A DNA stretch of 64,000 nucleotides from Pipra filicauda (lineage: Eukaryota > Chordata > Aves > Passeriformes > Pipridae), in the NCBI RefSeq assembly GCF_003945595.2, contig NW_024104304.1, positions 1,866,123 through 1,930,122 on the forward strand, in the 5' to 3' direction. Each line of letters begins with the position of its first letter. Position 1 is the first letter of the stretch. A program made the position numbers and the translations under genes. The notes beneath the pieces are model-generated. The model had not been told where the DNA came from. It worked only from the letters and a program-made list of their open reading frames with translations, and made no database searches. Positions 12,419-26,300 of this stretch are shown here, one piece after another.

Positions 12419-15400
12419 GTTCAGGATAGCCAAACAAGAGTGGCAGAAATGAGGCAAACGTCCCTTTCTGGAGCGGTGGTCAGAGGCCAGATGCAGTAAC
12501 ATAGGAGTAATGAAGTGGCCTTGAATGACACTAGATGTTGAGGTTTAGGAAAGAGGATCCCACCCCCAGTCTGCACAGCAAAGGGAGGCACAGCCAACTC
12601 CTTTCTTCTTCTCTTCCTCTCTTGCACTTGCCCTTTCTCCCTCTCATCTTCTTCCCCTATCTGTGTCAGAGAAGTCAAATGGTTTCAGGTGTGGCAGTAT
12701 GCAGTCATAGTTGGGCGTCTCTTGTACTCTCTAAATGAGTCAGAGGTGAGAAAGATATAACAGGTATATTAGTGCGTGACAAGAGCCGTGGAGGAGTCAT
12801 GCAATATCCTAATCATCCAAGGTGTGTCAGCAGTATCTATTTTTTTAAGGTAATTATCTGAACATGTTAGGTCGACTTTGGTTGGCTCCCTTACAAGTTA
12901 CTGTCATGTGAAATATACACTTGGGGAAAATTAATTACATTTATTGCCAGTAAGAAAAAATTAAAGTGGAGTGGAACTGTGAGAAACAAAGACAGTTAGG
13001 ATGCTCTGGGATCTTGAGTGTCTGAGAGCGATTGCACAGACAGACATAAATAGTGAATAGTGAATTCTTAAATAGTGAAATTTCAGCACTTTAAAAAGGG
13101 AATAAAAATTTTAATTTCTCTCATGTAATAGGCAACATAACAAAATTATGGCATTCCTTGCAGAATAGAATATATTTCTATGTATTTAGAATTTTCATTG
13201 ATCCAGGATTCTTCAGTGACTGTTAGTAATTCACCCAAAGCCTTGGCCAGTGCCATTGTCCTTTGTCTGATCTAGCTTGCAGATGCACAAAACTGTGTAC
13301 TGAAGGTAAAGTACATGTACCACTCCAGTAAGAACAGTATTTGATTTACATTGTATGAAAATTCCCTCATACAGTGCTTTTTGGTAGAAAGTATTATTTC
13401 CTCTCTCCATTACTTTTAAAATGTTTTTGCTCAAGCTACCTTCCTTTGGGGGTTTTTACACACTATGTATGCAACACCTGAAGATAATAATCTTTTCCAG
13501 GGGAAGACAAACAGATCGATGAATCTTCAATTAAATCTTATCATCTTAAAAACATATAAAAGCTTTGTTTTTTTAAATATTTCCTGTGCCCATCTGATGG
13601 TATCTCATAGCTAGAAGAGTTTATCTACTCCTCCTGATTATTCCTCACCTGAGGTAATAATCTTGTTTCTTGATATGATAATTGTTTTCACAGCAACAAA
13701 TTTTGACACCAGAGACACATCATGATTTGGGTTAGAGGAAAAGTATCAGAAACCCTTGAATTTGCAAGAATTGAAAGATAGAACTTGTTTTCATGTAAAT
13801 ACCTCACTATTAAAAATGTATAAAGAAAAGGTTTCCACCTTAATCTAAAATGGGACATATTACTTCAAATTACCTTTCACCATCAATGAGCTTTTCAAGT
13901 TACACACCAATCAGAACCTACTGTTCCATCTTTTGTGAATAAATATTTGTAGGAAGTTAAATTCTCATGAGAATTAACGTATTTCTAATAACATTGATTA
14001 AAATCTTCAGTAAATGCAGTTGAAAATAAAAGTATAGTTGTATTTAACAACAATAACAAAAATAATTTACATATGCTGGTGGCTGTAGGTTTTAATCTTT
14101 TACGCTTATACTGTACACGCATTTTCAAGTATGGGAAACACTTAGGTATGTATGCCTATGGGACACTCTAGGATGCCATACGGTTAGAATACATTTTCTC
14201 TACAATAACTACAAATTTTAGGTGGCTTTTCCAGGTGTAATAGAGAATATAGAACTCTTACCTGATAAGTGGTTCCGTAATATCACAGTGTTTTCACAGC
14301 ATATATAACAAAAGAAATATACTTATTTAAAACACTGGAAAATATCATCATGGTTTTGCTTGTCTTGGATACCAAATCATATTCAATTTCTGGAATTTAC
14401 AGGAATGAAGGAATTGTTTAGATTGTTGCAGCTACTGTTTTAAAGGAGTAACAACCAAGTTTCTATTGTAATCCGAGACTAAAGCTCTGTTTAATCAATG
14501 ACCAATTCAAGCACAGTGGCTTATCAAACTGGAATAATAAATGATATGGTGGCTTTATATTCAGTGCCTAAGAAGTGACTCAGAAGGCAATTCTTTGCTT
14601 ATCAAAACACACATCACATGATACAAAATATTGATTGACCATCTGAACTAAATTAAGGAATGGCTGAATCAATCAGGATGATACACAAGTTGCTGCCTTT
14701 CTAGTAAAGATGGCATGCTGAACATCAAAATACAAAAAAACTTATGCCCTCTAATAATTAGTGTGGAATGAGATTGTGTCATAAGGGAGAACATCTGGGA
14801 TAGTATTTTTATTATTTTCACAGTCCTCAGATAATTTTTGTGTCACTTACAGCAATCAAAAGTTACTGAGGGCAGCCTCTCCCAAGGGGAGGGTATCCCA
14901 TTAATTTTCCTTCCTATATTCAGATTTCCAAAATGGATGCTACTTTGCCCAGCGGAACTGCATTGCTCAAATGTTAAGCTGCACCAGACAACCTCTCTCT
15001 GAGTTATTCTGTCACTGTGAGACAAGCACAGAGGAGACTCCAGGGAAACAGCATACCCAGGAAGAGAGCCCTTCTTGCAAGTTACCACCCACCTGTCCCA
15101 AGCTGGCAAAGCCAGGAGTGCCAGCTCAGTGAGGGAGTGTCTGCACTGGTGTAGGAAGTTCCATGTTTAATGAAAACTCTTGAATTTTACAGACTATTGA
15201 GTGGGGGCAAAAAATGTAATAATTATGAATTGCAAGCACTTATTCAACTGACAAAAGCAGCTTAGTTTCAATTATTTATAACACTTCATAATGTGCTAAT
15301 AAATGTTCTGTAGTAGCAGGTCTTGAAAATGTAATGAAGTCTTAGTAAAATAAAACCTCATTAAAGCATTCAGCTATTAATTCTGTGTTGAGGAAAGGAA

Positions 15401-18400
15401 AACATAATCTGTTTCTATGAGCAACGTGTTTCCCATATCTTTTCCATGATTTTTGTCTGTCTCAATTTTTTATCAACATTAACTTCCTCTGCCTCTTCTT
15501 TATGCCTGCTAGGTTTGCCAGTCCCACAAAACTTTTTTCAACTTATCAATTAATTCAAAAGTAGCACAGAACACAAATAACTACCAATGTGAGTGTGGAG
15601 TCAGAATTAAGTTTGTATTGGCACCATAAATCTAATTTAAAATTCAATTTCAAATTTATAATTTCAAATGCATTTCAAACTCATTATGCTAGCAGTTTGA
15701 ATGTCCAAGACAGGATTTATGATGGGCTATCCTTCCTCGAGGCACAGTCTTAATTTTCCAACTATTCGCTGGGTGCCTGGATACAATCTTGGAAGAACTG
15801 TAGAATCAGTAAGAAAGAAAATCTCTTTAGGATGCCACCCTAAAAAACTTTAATACAGAATATGGAGCTGCCAATTTCAGCAAATAGGGAGCATTAAGCA
15901 GAGAGTGTTCTGCTCCCCTCTAGCATACCTTAGATTCTTTTTTTCCATCAAGATCCACAGCCTGAGGGTAAGTACCTGTACCTATTTTTCTAGAGGACAA
16001 GGTCAGATATAATTTAATTCTTTAAAGCAAACAAAGAATTGAGATAAGAGGTAAGACAATACTCAGACTTTCATGATGCTAACCTTCACTCTGTTCACAC
16101 TGACCTATGGTAGTACTTTATCAGTTAGCTACATTCGTCATCAATCTACAGCTTGTAGAAAATACTATCTGATGTTATGAAGTCCTTCAAGAACAATCTT
16201 CAGCACCTTCCATCATAAGTGGTATGGCCATTTTGTCAACCTCTTTTTCTCTTATATGTTCACACTAATTAAAATATCCTCTATCAATACCACCGAAGAG
16301 TTGTGTTCTTTGTAGGATGAGAAAAAATTAAAAATCACATTTTATTGAAATTGCCTGTTGTATGACCAATATGAAAGGCTGCATAGAAAGGTATATAGAA
16401 CAGACTTAGAAGGTGTAGGGACATTCTCTTCCTTTGGACTATTTCAGTGCACCTCAGCCAAATCTCATGCCCACTATCTTTTCTATCTACCCATTGTTCA
16501 CCTTTCTTATTACTCTGCCATCTTTTAAATGAAAGAATAAAAGCAATAAGGCTTTTCTGTCTCTTTTGTCTGAATACTACAGGCTAGTCTGAAATCTTAG
16601 AGTACGAGAATGACGTGTAGATTAGAACCCTGGTATAACACAGAAACATATTAACAAAGGCTTTTTGTATAAGTAGAGCTTTTTTTATGTAAAATCTACC
16701 TTTTGTTCTCTGTTAAGAAACATGTTATTCATATCTTTCAAACAACAAATGAACAAGTTTTTGTCAGCTTGAGAAATTTTAATATAACTATAGATTTCAT
16801 GTGCTTTGAAATAATGTATAATCAGTCGATATCATATTCTTAAATTATTTAGTAAATGCACAAAGATAGATCAGATGTTTGATAATACCAGAAGCTCAGT
16901 AGTGGGTAAAATTGATTGAATGCACTTTGAGCATGAATAAAAGACTTTATGATTTATTGACACTTTGTAGATTTATCTGAGGCCATATTAAGCAGTGAAG
17001 CAGAATAGTAAACCTGATTTGCCGGAACGTTAGAACAGTCCTATAGCAAGGAAAGAGAATTAGATCACACTTTTTGACATAAAGTATTTTTGGCAACTTT
17101 CAATGATCTTAAAAGGTAACACCTGTAAGCAATGGGGGGAAAACTTCTGCTATTTGTGACAGATCTTCTAACAATTTTATTATTTTAAACTACATAGAAA
17201 ACATTGAAAAAAGATCAAAGAAATAAAAAATAAAGATGAAATAATTCTAATTTAGAATGATATGTTCCTATTTTTTTTTTAAATAATTATTAATTCATCC
17301 ACTTCTTATGGACAAAATTAGTATCTCACATTTACCAGTCCAGTCTTCCTTGATATGTGATTGCTTGTTTTGTAATTTGTTAGATCATTTGAGGTTGATA
17401 TGTAATACTGATTTTTCAGTATTTGTTATCAGGATTTGAATTTTGCAGCTTGAGGATTCATTTCTTCCACATTAAGGCACAGGTCTATTTTGCTCTCAGT
17501 GGACAATTATGAGAAGGAGAATTATTTTTCTGCTGTGTTCACAAAAGGTGCTTAAAGGACACCAACAGATTCTTTTGTCACTTTCCAATGAATTTTAGAT
17601 TTTAGCTTGTTTGCCCAAATTGTACTGGTCTAATAGAAAAATATATAAGGCAAATCCCTTGCAACAAGTAGTGCGGACATCAGGATCTTAAGGGCATTCA
17701 TGCAATAAGAGTTGTTAAAAATGTTCATAATAAATAAATCTTTTATCTTCCCATAATGTTGTTGTAGGGACAAGTGCTGAAGCACTTTTACTGTGCTGAT
17801 AGTTAAAACCAATCCTCACTATATATGTATATATATTTATGATATGAAAGAACATGATCTACAAAACAATACCTGAGAATTACATGCATAAAATACAGAG
17901 TGGGAGTTTTCTGTCTGGGTTGATTTATTCAGGATGCATGAAGCAACAGAATGTGATGCCCAAAACTCCAAACAACAACACAATAACTTCACTTATTTTC
18001 TTATTTTATTTTATACAGAATAATAAGAAGGCTTGCAGGACCCCTCACTCTGGAAAGAACTATTGTAAAAACCTTAGATTATATTACCTTCTACTAGGTC
18101 ATCTTGACAAATAACACTTTTCTTTGAGAATTTGGTGCTCTTCATTTGCATTAACAAGTGATACAAAGCAATGTAATCTTTCAGTTTTTCTTCCTGGAAA
18201 TATTGCATGAGTTTTTTTGGGGAAAAAAAGAGAATACCACTAGCTACTTCAAGATAATATAACAAAATTATATATTGCTTTATATGTGGATGCTGTCTAT
18301 GAAGGAAAAACACAATAAGTTTGCAAAGACAGCAGAAAAAGTTGACAGGCTCTGAAGGTGATATTTGAGCCCAAGAAAATTCAGTTCAGAGAAGTTTTTA

Positions 18401-19274
18401 TTTTAGTCAGAAAGGTTAGGAGGGATTTAGGCAAGAGAAAAAAAAAAGACAGAAATCTTGAAAAACGACCCTTTAAAAAGTCAGAAAATCAATTAAACAC
18501 AAAGAGGCTAATCCAAATGAGAGAGTGTTACGAATGAATCATTTACTACTCACTGTGAAAAGACAAGACAGGAGAAAAGCAAAAAAGACAAAGAAAAATA
18601 CATATGGAAAACATGAGCAAGCAAATCTGTAGAGTGAAGAGTGAATTAGAGTAAGTTAGTGGTAAGAGCTATACTCAGGTCTAGAATAAGATGTCCTACC
18701 TCTACCAGATTACATTTCACTGCAATCCTCAAATTCTAAATCTGGCTCCTGAAAAATGCCTTTCGTTGGTCTCGTAAATCAAATATCTATTGCTTATTCC
18801 GATATAGATGTCTTGTGTTTAGGGAATGGATGATGAGAGGACTTCTCTAATTTAATTTTTCCTTCTCATTTCCTTATTATAAAATAATTATCATCAAGGA
18901 TAGTGTGGTGGTAAAATGATTAATATTCAAGATTTGAAAGATATATCTAAGTTTATCCTAACTAAAAAAATCACTCCTTTTGACTAAAAGCTAACAGTCA
19001 GTGATTGTTCCTAAGCTAAGATGACAGTGGGTGTACCAATCCTATAGGTTCCACCAAGAACCATTTCTCCATATTGTCACACTATTACTGTTTGATTCCT
19101 TCTTAGAACTGTGGTGATAAACAAGATGCTTAAGAAGTCTGTCCCAGGAATGGATACCTGGATTTATTAACATTGATTTTTTTTTTTTTTTTTCTGAAAC
19201 ACTACATAGTCTGGGTCTCTGCAATCACTTGGAAGGTTCTCTCATTATGATCATAGGTAATAAAGTTTCTGCCT
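12419..19274. other. Gene-free AT-rich stretch
   Basis: No gene or clear mobile element was found. A pyrimidine-rich patch (12590-12665) and a slightly GC-richer patch (14840-15130) stand out in composition only. Short T tracts occur at 17271-17280 and 19177-19193. Confidence 0.55.
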
Positions 19275-20264
19275 GACCTGTCCTGAATTCAGTGACATGT
19301 GGTGTCCTTCAGTGGACTGTACTGGGGCCAGTACTGTTTAATGTCTTCATCAGTGACATAGACAGTGGGATCAACCACTCTGCAAATATGCAGACGACAC
19401 CAAATTTAGTGGTGCAGTTGACACACTTGAAAGATGGGATGCAATCCAGAGGAACCTGGGCAAACTTGAGAAGTGGCCCTATAGGAATATCAAGAGATTC
19501 AACAAGGCCAAGTGCAAGGTGCAGCACCTCGGACTGGGGCAACCCCCATTATCAATATATGCTGGGGAATAAGAGATTTAAAGCAGTCCTGTGGAGAAGG
19601 ACTTTGGGATGCCTGTGGACAAAAAGCTGGATGTGAGATGGCGGTGTGCACTTGCAGCCCAAAGAATCAACTGTATCCTAGGCTGCATAACAAGAAGCAT
19701 GGCTCGCAGGTCTAAGAAGGTAACTTTCCCCCTCTACTTCACTCTTATGAGACTACCCAGAGTACTGTGACCTGCTCTCAGGTCCCCAGCAGAAGACATG
19801 GACCTGTTAGAGTGGGTGCAGAGGAGAGCCACAAATAGTCAGAGGGCTGGATCACCTCTCCTATGAAGAAAGGCTGAGAGAGTAGGGGTTGTGTAGCCTG
19901 GAGAAGAGAAGGCTTTGTGAAGGCCTCCTAGTGGCCTTTCAGTACTTATAGGAGGCTTATAAGAAAGATGGAGATAAAATTTTTAGAATGGCCTCTCATG
20001 ATAGGACAAAGGGTAATGGTTTTAAACTAGAAGAGGGTAGATTTAGACTAGATAAAAGGAAGACATATTTTACAATTAGGATGGTGAGACACTGGAAAGG
20101 ATTGGCAAGAGAGATGTCCCACCTCCAGAAACATTAAAGGTCAGGTTGGATGGAGCTCTGAGCAACTTGATCTAGTTGAAGGTGTCCCTGCTCATTGCAG
20201 AAGGGTTGGACTAGATGACCTTTAAAAATCCTTTCCAACACAAACCATTCAAGAATTCTATGAG
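19275..20264 (+). mobile_element. CR1 LINE, 5'-truncated, RT C-terminal half to 3' tail
   Basis: The CR1 reverse transcriptase is readable but broken. A box reading 'VLGPVLFNVFISDID' lies at about 19319-19363 in one frame. The YADDTKF active-site box starts at 19387 in a different frame, so an indel separates them. The 'gcctggagaagagaaggct' and 'actggaaaggattggcaaga' 3' landmarks follow. The element ends at 'aagaattctatgag' (about 20264), the CR1 3' hairpin and tail. It is 5'-truncated upstream of the LGP box. It belongs to a different subfamily from the copies at 2.8 and 27.4 kb, whose 3' UTRs differ. Confidence 0.92.
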
Positions 20265-22723
20265 AATGTACCTCTGTTATTTTGCATGTAGAGTCCTCAT
20301 ACCCTCCCACAATAAGAATCATCTTGTTTGACTTCAATGTTTGTGTCCAAAAGATGCTATTGGAAAATCTAAAAAATTAAATGGGTAATGTTCCTACCAT
20401 TTGTCTGAGGTTAATTTAGTTAACCTAGTTTAAATCTAGATGTAGTCCATATGATACCATAAACTAAGAGGAGTAGGCATCTCAAAAGTTGTTGAAATTA
20501 CAATAAATGGTTTGATTTTAAAACTAAATAGTTTGAACTTTACTTTACTTTTCTATGGGACTAAAGTGGCAACATGACAGCATTGAATTGTCAGTATGAG
20601 AAAGACAGAATTCCATTGAATTAGAAATTTTAGTCAATCCTGAACAAATTATCTCACAATCAGCAACTTAAAGTCTACATTAACCCTAGTCAGATGGCTT
20701 TTGCCACAAAAGGCAATATCAACACTCAAAGTGACACAGACCTTTGTGATATGAAGAGAATTCAGACTGCTGGATCATAAAATAGGATAATACTGGAAAA
20801 GAATCTCAGTACTCATGAAACAATGATGAAATGAAGTAATAATGACAAGAATTCAGAAGAATATTTTGTACAACACTAATTCGTGTAGAGTCAAATTTCA
20901 ATGTCCTGTCAGTATCTATTCTTTTAAATGTCTGATCCTTTTAAGATAGAATTAATTAAACCTCTGAGCCCAAGGTGAGCTCAGGGAAAAGGGATAATTC
21001 ATTCACTTTTAACATAAAAACCTAATGTAAGGTAGAGAAGTTTATAATCCAGTGAAGAAAATCCATATGCACATGTTACAATGAATCAAAATAAAACAAC
21101 ACAGTATTCATGGCTATCTTGGGTGGGTAGTCAAACCCTACTCTAGACAATATTTAAAGCTCTGAATACCTTTGTTAACAGAAATTATTGGAAACTCCTA
21201 AATGAAACAGATTTCTATTAGAAAATGCTGGCATGAAGAAATTGAATAATTGTACATATGAATGTTGAACCAAGAAGATCAGAGATGTACAAATTTTAGG
21301 GCATATTAAATATAAAACATTATTAGAGACCACCACTGCATCAAGGCAGCAGAAAAGGGGAACAGTGAGTGCCCTGAAATCTATTCTCCTATGATTCTTC
21401 CGAAGTTTACTGGTTAGCTCTTTTAAGGGTGCATATGAAGACCTATTCATTCATTCTGTTTGCTTACTAACTTGCACCCTTAGCCAGAGGGTATCTCATT
21501 AATACCAAGGTAATTGTTTTGTACTAATTGTTAGAAACAGTTATGAGCTTTAATTTCAGTAACATCCTCAAGTATCATGAACATAACTGCAAACTACAAA
21601 CAAATAACCAGCTTACTTCAAATTTCTTTATTCTTTATTTTTCTCTCATGGTTACACTGAAGACTTTTACTAACATCATAATTATGTCATATACATCATG
21701 TTGTGGAAAGATTTTATTCCTCCTTTTAATGTTTTACTTGTAGGCTTTAGCAAGTTTATAGATATCAGCCCCAAGTGTTATGATAGGGTTTTAGTTTAGA
21801 AGCAGATGACTGTTATTTCACTGTAATTCTTTCATGCAAATTTATGGAGTAATAAACCTGATGGTGGTTTAAGGGTGCTTTGAAAAGGAAGCAGCAGGAA
21901 CAACAAGGGAAATGTTGGAAAGCAAAGTGTTGCTGTATACTGTAGAAGTTCTTCTGTTTTGAGGGGAGAATCAGGACACCTATGCACATGACTGATATTT
22001 TTGGGATACAGAATATTGTAGGTAATACTAGTGCAAACTTTGGCATTATCTCTTCCTAATTTACTGTTATTATGGCATACACTCTTCTTGTCATTCCATG
22101 ACTCCCTTTGCTGTTGGCAAAGTTTTGTGCCAGCAGTTTTCTGTTGTGCCATGGTTTTCTGATGCACTGAAAGGGTTTGCTAGTCTTTAGGTTCAACATA
22201 GATGTCTTGTAATTTTGTCTCATAATAATATGCACGGGAATATGAATAAGACACTGGTTTTTTTTCATTTAGCAAGTTGGGGTTTACTTGGTAAATTTTG
22301 TACTCTAATTTTCCTTGTTAAGCTAGGATTCTTTCTGGATCCAATTGTCTATTTAAACATTATATTGGTCATGAATGTACCTTTTTTTTAAATAGTACTG
22401 AAGGGAGTTTATGTATCTTTTCCAAATATTCTCCCAAAGTCAGCAGCAGAGATGAGGATTCAAAATGCAGGATAAAACTGGAACTTGGCAATAAAAAATT
22501 TTGTTTGATTTGGAGTGTGGACATGCATCAGTAACAAAACTATTAGAAACCTTTTTCTACATTGCTAGCATTATTCTGTGATCATCTGAATTCTTATCTG
22601 ATTACCTGAAATGTATAGAAAGGGCATCAGTCATTAACTCTAAAAAAAAGAGCATTGCCAGGCACACTTTATGATTTTAGAAACAAGATAAAAGCTCTAT
22701 GACTCAAAAAACCCAAGCAAATG

Positions 22724-22724
<1 letters not shown>
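20265..22724. other. Gene-free AT-rich stretch
   Basis: No gene or recognisable repeat is visible. Overlapping minus-strand frames at 21813-22268 are short and carry no motif. Confidence 0.55.

Positions 22725-22758
<34 letters not shown>
22725..22758. repeat. Pure T34 homopolymer (poly(A) on the minus strand)
   Basis: There are 34 uninterrupted T residues. On the minus strand this would be an A34 tail following '...gatgcttgtggctac'. CR1 does not end in poly(A), so a tract this long is unusual for a bird. It could be a microsatellite or the tail of a processed transcript inserted on the minus strand. No AATAAA lies just upstream of the A-run on that strand. Confidence 0.9.
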
Positions 22759-22759
<1 letters not shown>

Positions 22760-25190
22760 TAGCCACAAGCATCATATTTACTTAAAGGATTGTAACTGAA
22801 AGCAAACATCTTTTACAGGAAGCTAGGACAAAAGCTGTCAGAGACCTGGGTAGTAAATAGCCCTGAAATTGTTTTCTCTGCTTCATTTCAAAAGCTTAAG
22901 GCAAAGAACGTTTGGCCTTTTACAAATGGAATGGTTTCCTGCAGGTCACAGTGCTGTGTGGAGTGCTGCTTGTCATGTGCAACTTGATGCAATCATTATG
23001 AATGGTAAAATTATTGCTACTGGCAAAGGCTCTTGCACAAGGAGTATTTCTAAATCAGTGACATTTCCTTGTTTCAGTCCCCTCCAAAGTCTTTTCACTT
23101 CTTTCACTCAGTTGTATTTCCAGAGATTTTTGACAGGGGGAGCAAATTAAATAATGTCATTTTTCTACATAACCCAGAAAGTGTAAAGGGGTCAAGGAGA
23201 AATGTCAAACATGAGCAAAAAAGCTGCTCTTAAACTCATGATATCTATAGTCCATTAGTTTTCACCTTGACATACTAATGAAATACGAAAGATATTTCTA
23301 TTAAATCTTATATTACAACTTATGAATATTTTGATGAATGTCATATAAGCTGTAGGCTAATTTTTGCTCCCATTTAGAACAATGGGAATTTTTACTATTA
23401 CTCTCTAAAGAATATAACTTCACTTTACAGTAAATTTATCTCCTGTATTTCGTTAATAATTCTTGTTTGGATCATGCTTTCTTTCCACATAGCCAGTATG
23501 CAAGTAACTAATTAATTAAAACCAGATTTTTTTCATTTTCTTGTGCTTTCTTAAGTTTCATTTTTGCCATGACCACTACAAAACAACAAAGTTGTGTAAT
23601 AGTGGAGAGTATTTGAGCATACATACACGTGTACCCTACCACTATTAGAAATTATAGAGCTATGCAGTACTTAACCAATTCTGTCAGGCAAGGTTTCTTT
23701 GAACTTTTTGTCTGTTTTAACCGTAATTTTGTTACAATTACTCTATGCTTACAGTGGAAACGCACACAAGTGGGATACCTTCTGTTACGTGATCCTAAGC
23801 CTTAAACTGTAGCACAAGTGTTATCACAGTAAGCTCCATAATGGTAAAAAACCCACCAAAGTAAAAGGCACATGGTAAAACCAGGGATTTTTTTAACATA
23901 CTGTAAAATATGGTTAATTGAGTCCGTAGAAATGCCTTGTTAGAAACTTATAAGAACTAGTGAATTTCAATTTTCTGTCATAATAGTTTAGTTATTGACC
24001 AGTTATTTTAAGAAGTGTTTGTGAGACCACTATGAGAGCTTCTCTGGTCTTCTGCTGATAGTGATTTAGGATTCACAAACTTTTGCCTGTGTCTGAGTTC
24101 TCTAAAAGGCCCTAGCTTGTAGTTCTGCTTAAAGCACTAAATTCACCACTAGGGACAGAACTCATATGTCCTTCACTGAAGAAATGCAGTAAGAAGAGAT
24201 TTTCTGTTTATGTAACCCACTACTTCAGTAGTAACATAGTAGTTGGAGCACTTAAAAAAGAAGTGAAAGAAAAAATTGGCTCTGCACATCAGTACTAAAA
24301 ATGCAACAAAAACCAGACCCTGCCTGGTTGCTTTGCTCACTGTTTTGTGGCAGGTTATAAATGCAAGTTTGCCAGTAGACTTCTGGACCAAACCAAATAG
24401 ATCCTTCTAACAAGAAATCCCACTATAACTGAGAGTCCTGAAAGCCCTTAAATGGCTGGTTTGTATAAGTAATATGTTGGAAAACTCAAGAAAGTAATGA
24501 ACAACTTCTTGGCAGTTTTGGATGCTCTGGTCAATGCCTCTCATATCCAGAAGATTTGAACCTTCTCCAAGATCGCTAGCTTTGTCTGATTCATCTCAAA
24601 GGATGAGGATAACACAATAATGGCCCTCAGGTACTGTCATGGTTTTTCAGTCACATGCATGAGAAGAGCAACAGAAGTGGCATCAGGAACAAAAGCACTG
24701 GAAGTGGCAGTATAAATAACGGGCTGCATATTTTTACAAGAGTTAAACAGAATTTTCCAGCATAGAAATTTATAGGTCATTTATGTTCCAGTGTCCTTTA
24801 ATGCTTACAGAGCAACTATGAAAGAAAGGTATTTATTGACAGGTTCACATATTAGACACTGAAGATTAATCCCCACAAAAACACTCAATAAGCAACTCAA
24901 GCAAGTCAGTTGGGGAAATGTTGATCTCCCTTGCATCTTGCTGACCTTTTTTGAAGGCTTTTCTGGATTAGTTTTTTATAGTGTCTCTTGTCAGTATTTG
25001 TCCTCTTGCTTTTTTTGTCACCATTTGAACTATTATACTTTGTTTCTTGCTTTCCTTATCTTACATTGCTTTAGCTCACATACTTATTCCTTCATACCAA
25101 CTTCCTTAGCAAAACCCAAAAATATCCAATCTCCAATCTCCCCATACAATTTACCTCAACACAGAAGAGAAATTTTCAGACAGGTACAAC
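22759..25190. other. Gene-free stretch
   Basis: No gene is recognised. The first few hundred bases could belong to a minus-strand retrocopy ending in the A34 tract, but the frames are short. At 24938-25190 the sequence is pyrimidine-rich with no motif. Confidence 0.5.
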
Positions 25191-26300
25191 TCAGTATGGG
25201 GGAAGGGGATTATATACAATTTATTACTATACACAATAAATACTAAAGAAACCGAAAAGCAATTATATACATAATATTAACACAATCCCTACCACCCCCT
25301 GGACCCTCCTACATCAGTTCAGGAGAAGTCTTCAGAGCGATAGTGAAAAGTCTCTCTCTCTCACTGGGGTATTAGGGAAAGGGGTCTCTCGCACCCCCAC
25401 CAGCCCTCAGTTCCTGCTGATGTCTCATCCTGAGCTGCAAGGGAAACACTTCCGTCATCAGGTGTTCATCACGAAAGGTCCAGGGAGTCAGCTCCCTGGT
25501 TTGTGAAGGTTTCCTCCTAGAAAGTAAGATGTTCCACTCTCACTCTCCAGGTTGCAGGTTTCTGGGTCTCACTCAGTCTTTTTACCCCAAATAGTTTTCA
25601 CCAAAAGTCCTTCCCAGAAAAACCTGCTGGTTTGGCTTCCTCTCTTCCTTAGCTGCTACAGCTTTCAGTTTCAGCAGCCCTCGTCCAAACCCACGTAGGA
25701 CACCTCTGAGCCGCTTGGCCCATCTCCCATTTCTGCCTGGAGTTCTTCCAGCTCCTGCATGAATTGCAGCTGCTTCTCCGAGCAATCGAACCACTTCGGC
25801 CCGTCTCTTGGCTTGACTCCAATGCCTCGCCTGCCTTGAGTCCACGCCACCACCTCCCCGGGCAGTGGGGGAAGAAAAAGAGCCCTCTAGCCTTGGCCAT
25901 GGGTTCTCGGTCCAGTTATAAACTGTCCCAAACCCCCTAGCTGGATGGGGTGGGAAGAGGGCCTGGCCCCCATAAGGGCCTCCCCCCTCTCACCTCATGG
26001 TTGTGAGTTTCTCCCTCACAACAGGCACACTCCTACACACTGCCTCCAGCCCTGGCCAAGCCAGGGCCATGGGGGCCCAGGGGCCCCCTGGGTTTAGAGG
26101 CCCCTGGCCACCCCTCAACTTTTTCCTCTCTCATACACACTCTCACACACACTCCGCCAACAACTTCCGGCTGTTGTGAGTATCTAATTTCACAGGAGCA
26201 AAAGAAAACAGCTCCGATTTGTCCCTCAGGGGAAACTCTCCTGGGACCAATCACTCCAGCCCCCTCCCGGGGGGGGGGGAAGGCGGCTTAACCTATGACA
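25191..26300 (-). mobile_element. LTR-like element (probable solo LTR), minus strand
   Basis: This is a sharply GC-rich block in AT-rich surroundings. On the minus strand it begins TGTCATAGGTTAAGCC, similar to the TGTCATGGTTTAACC start of avian ERVL LTRs. It has a TATA-like 'gtttataac' (about 25914-25922) and an AATAAA at 25220-25225, about 30 bases before its end. CAAC, or ACAAC if one base is shared, flanks both sides (25187-25190 and 26301-26304), which fits a 4-5 bp target duplication. The 3' end reads ACTGA, not the canonical CA, so that edge is uncertain. The distance between TATA and poly(A) signal implies an unusually long R region of roughly 650-700 bases. No gag or pol is attached. 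Confidence 0.65.
25671..25853 (-). other. Coding-like 60-codon frame inside the LTR-like block
   Basis: A minus-strand frame in the putative R region encodes a short acidic, helix-prone peptide containing 'EKQLQFMQELEELQAEMGDG', ending a few codons before a TGA. The composition looks protein-like, but the frame lies in GC-rich DNA where stops are rare, and it overlaps longer frames in both other phases. I do not recognise it. It is recorded as a candidate only. Confidence 0.25.

Noticed and set aside
12590..12665. Pyrimidine-rich tract as a splice acceptor or exon edge
   Set aside because: No neighbouring coding frame or paired donor could be supported.
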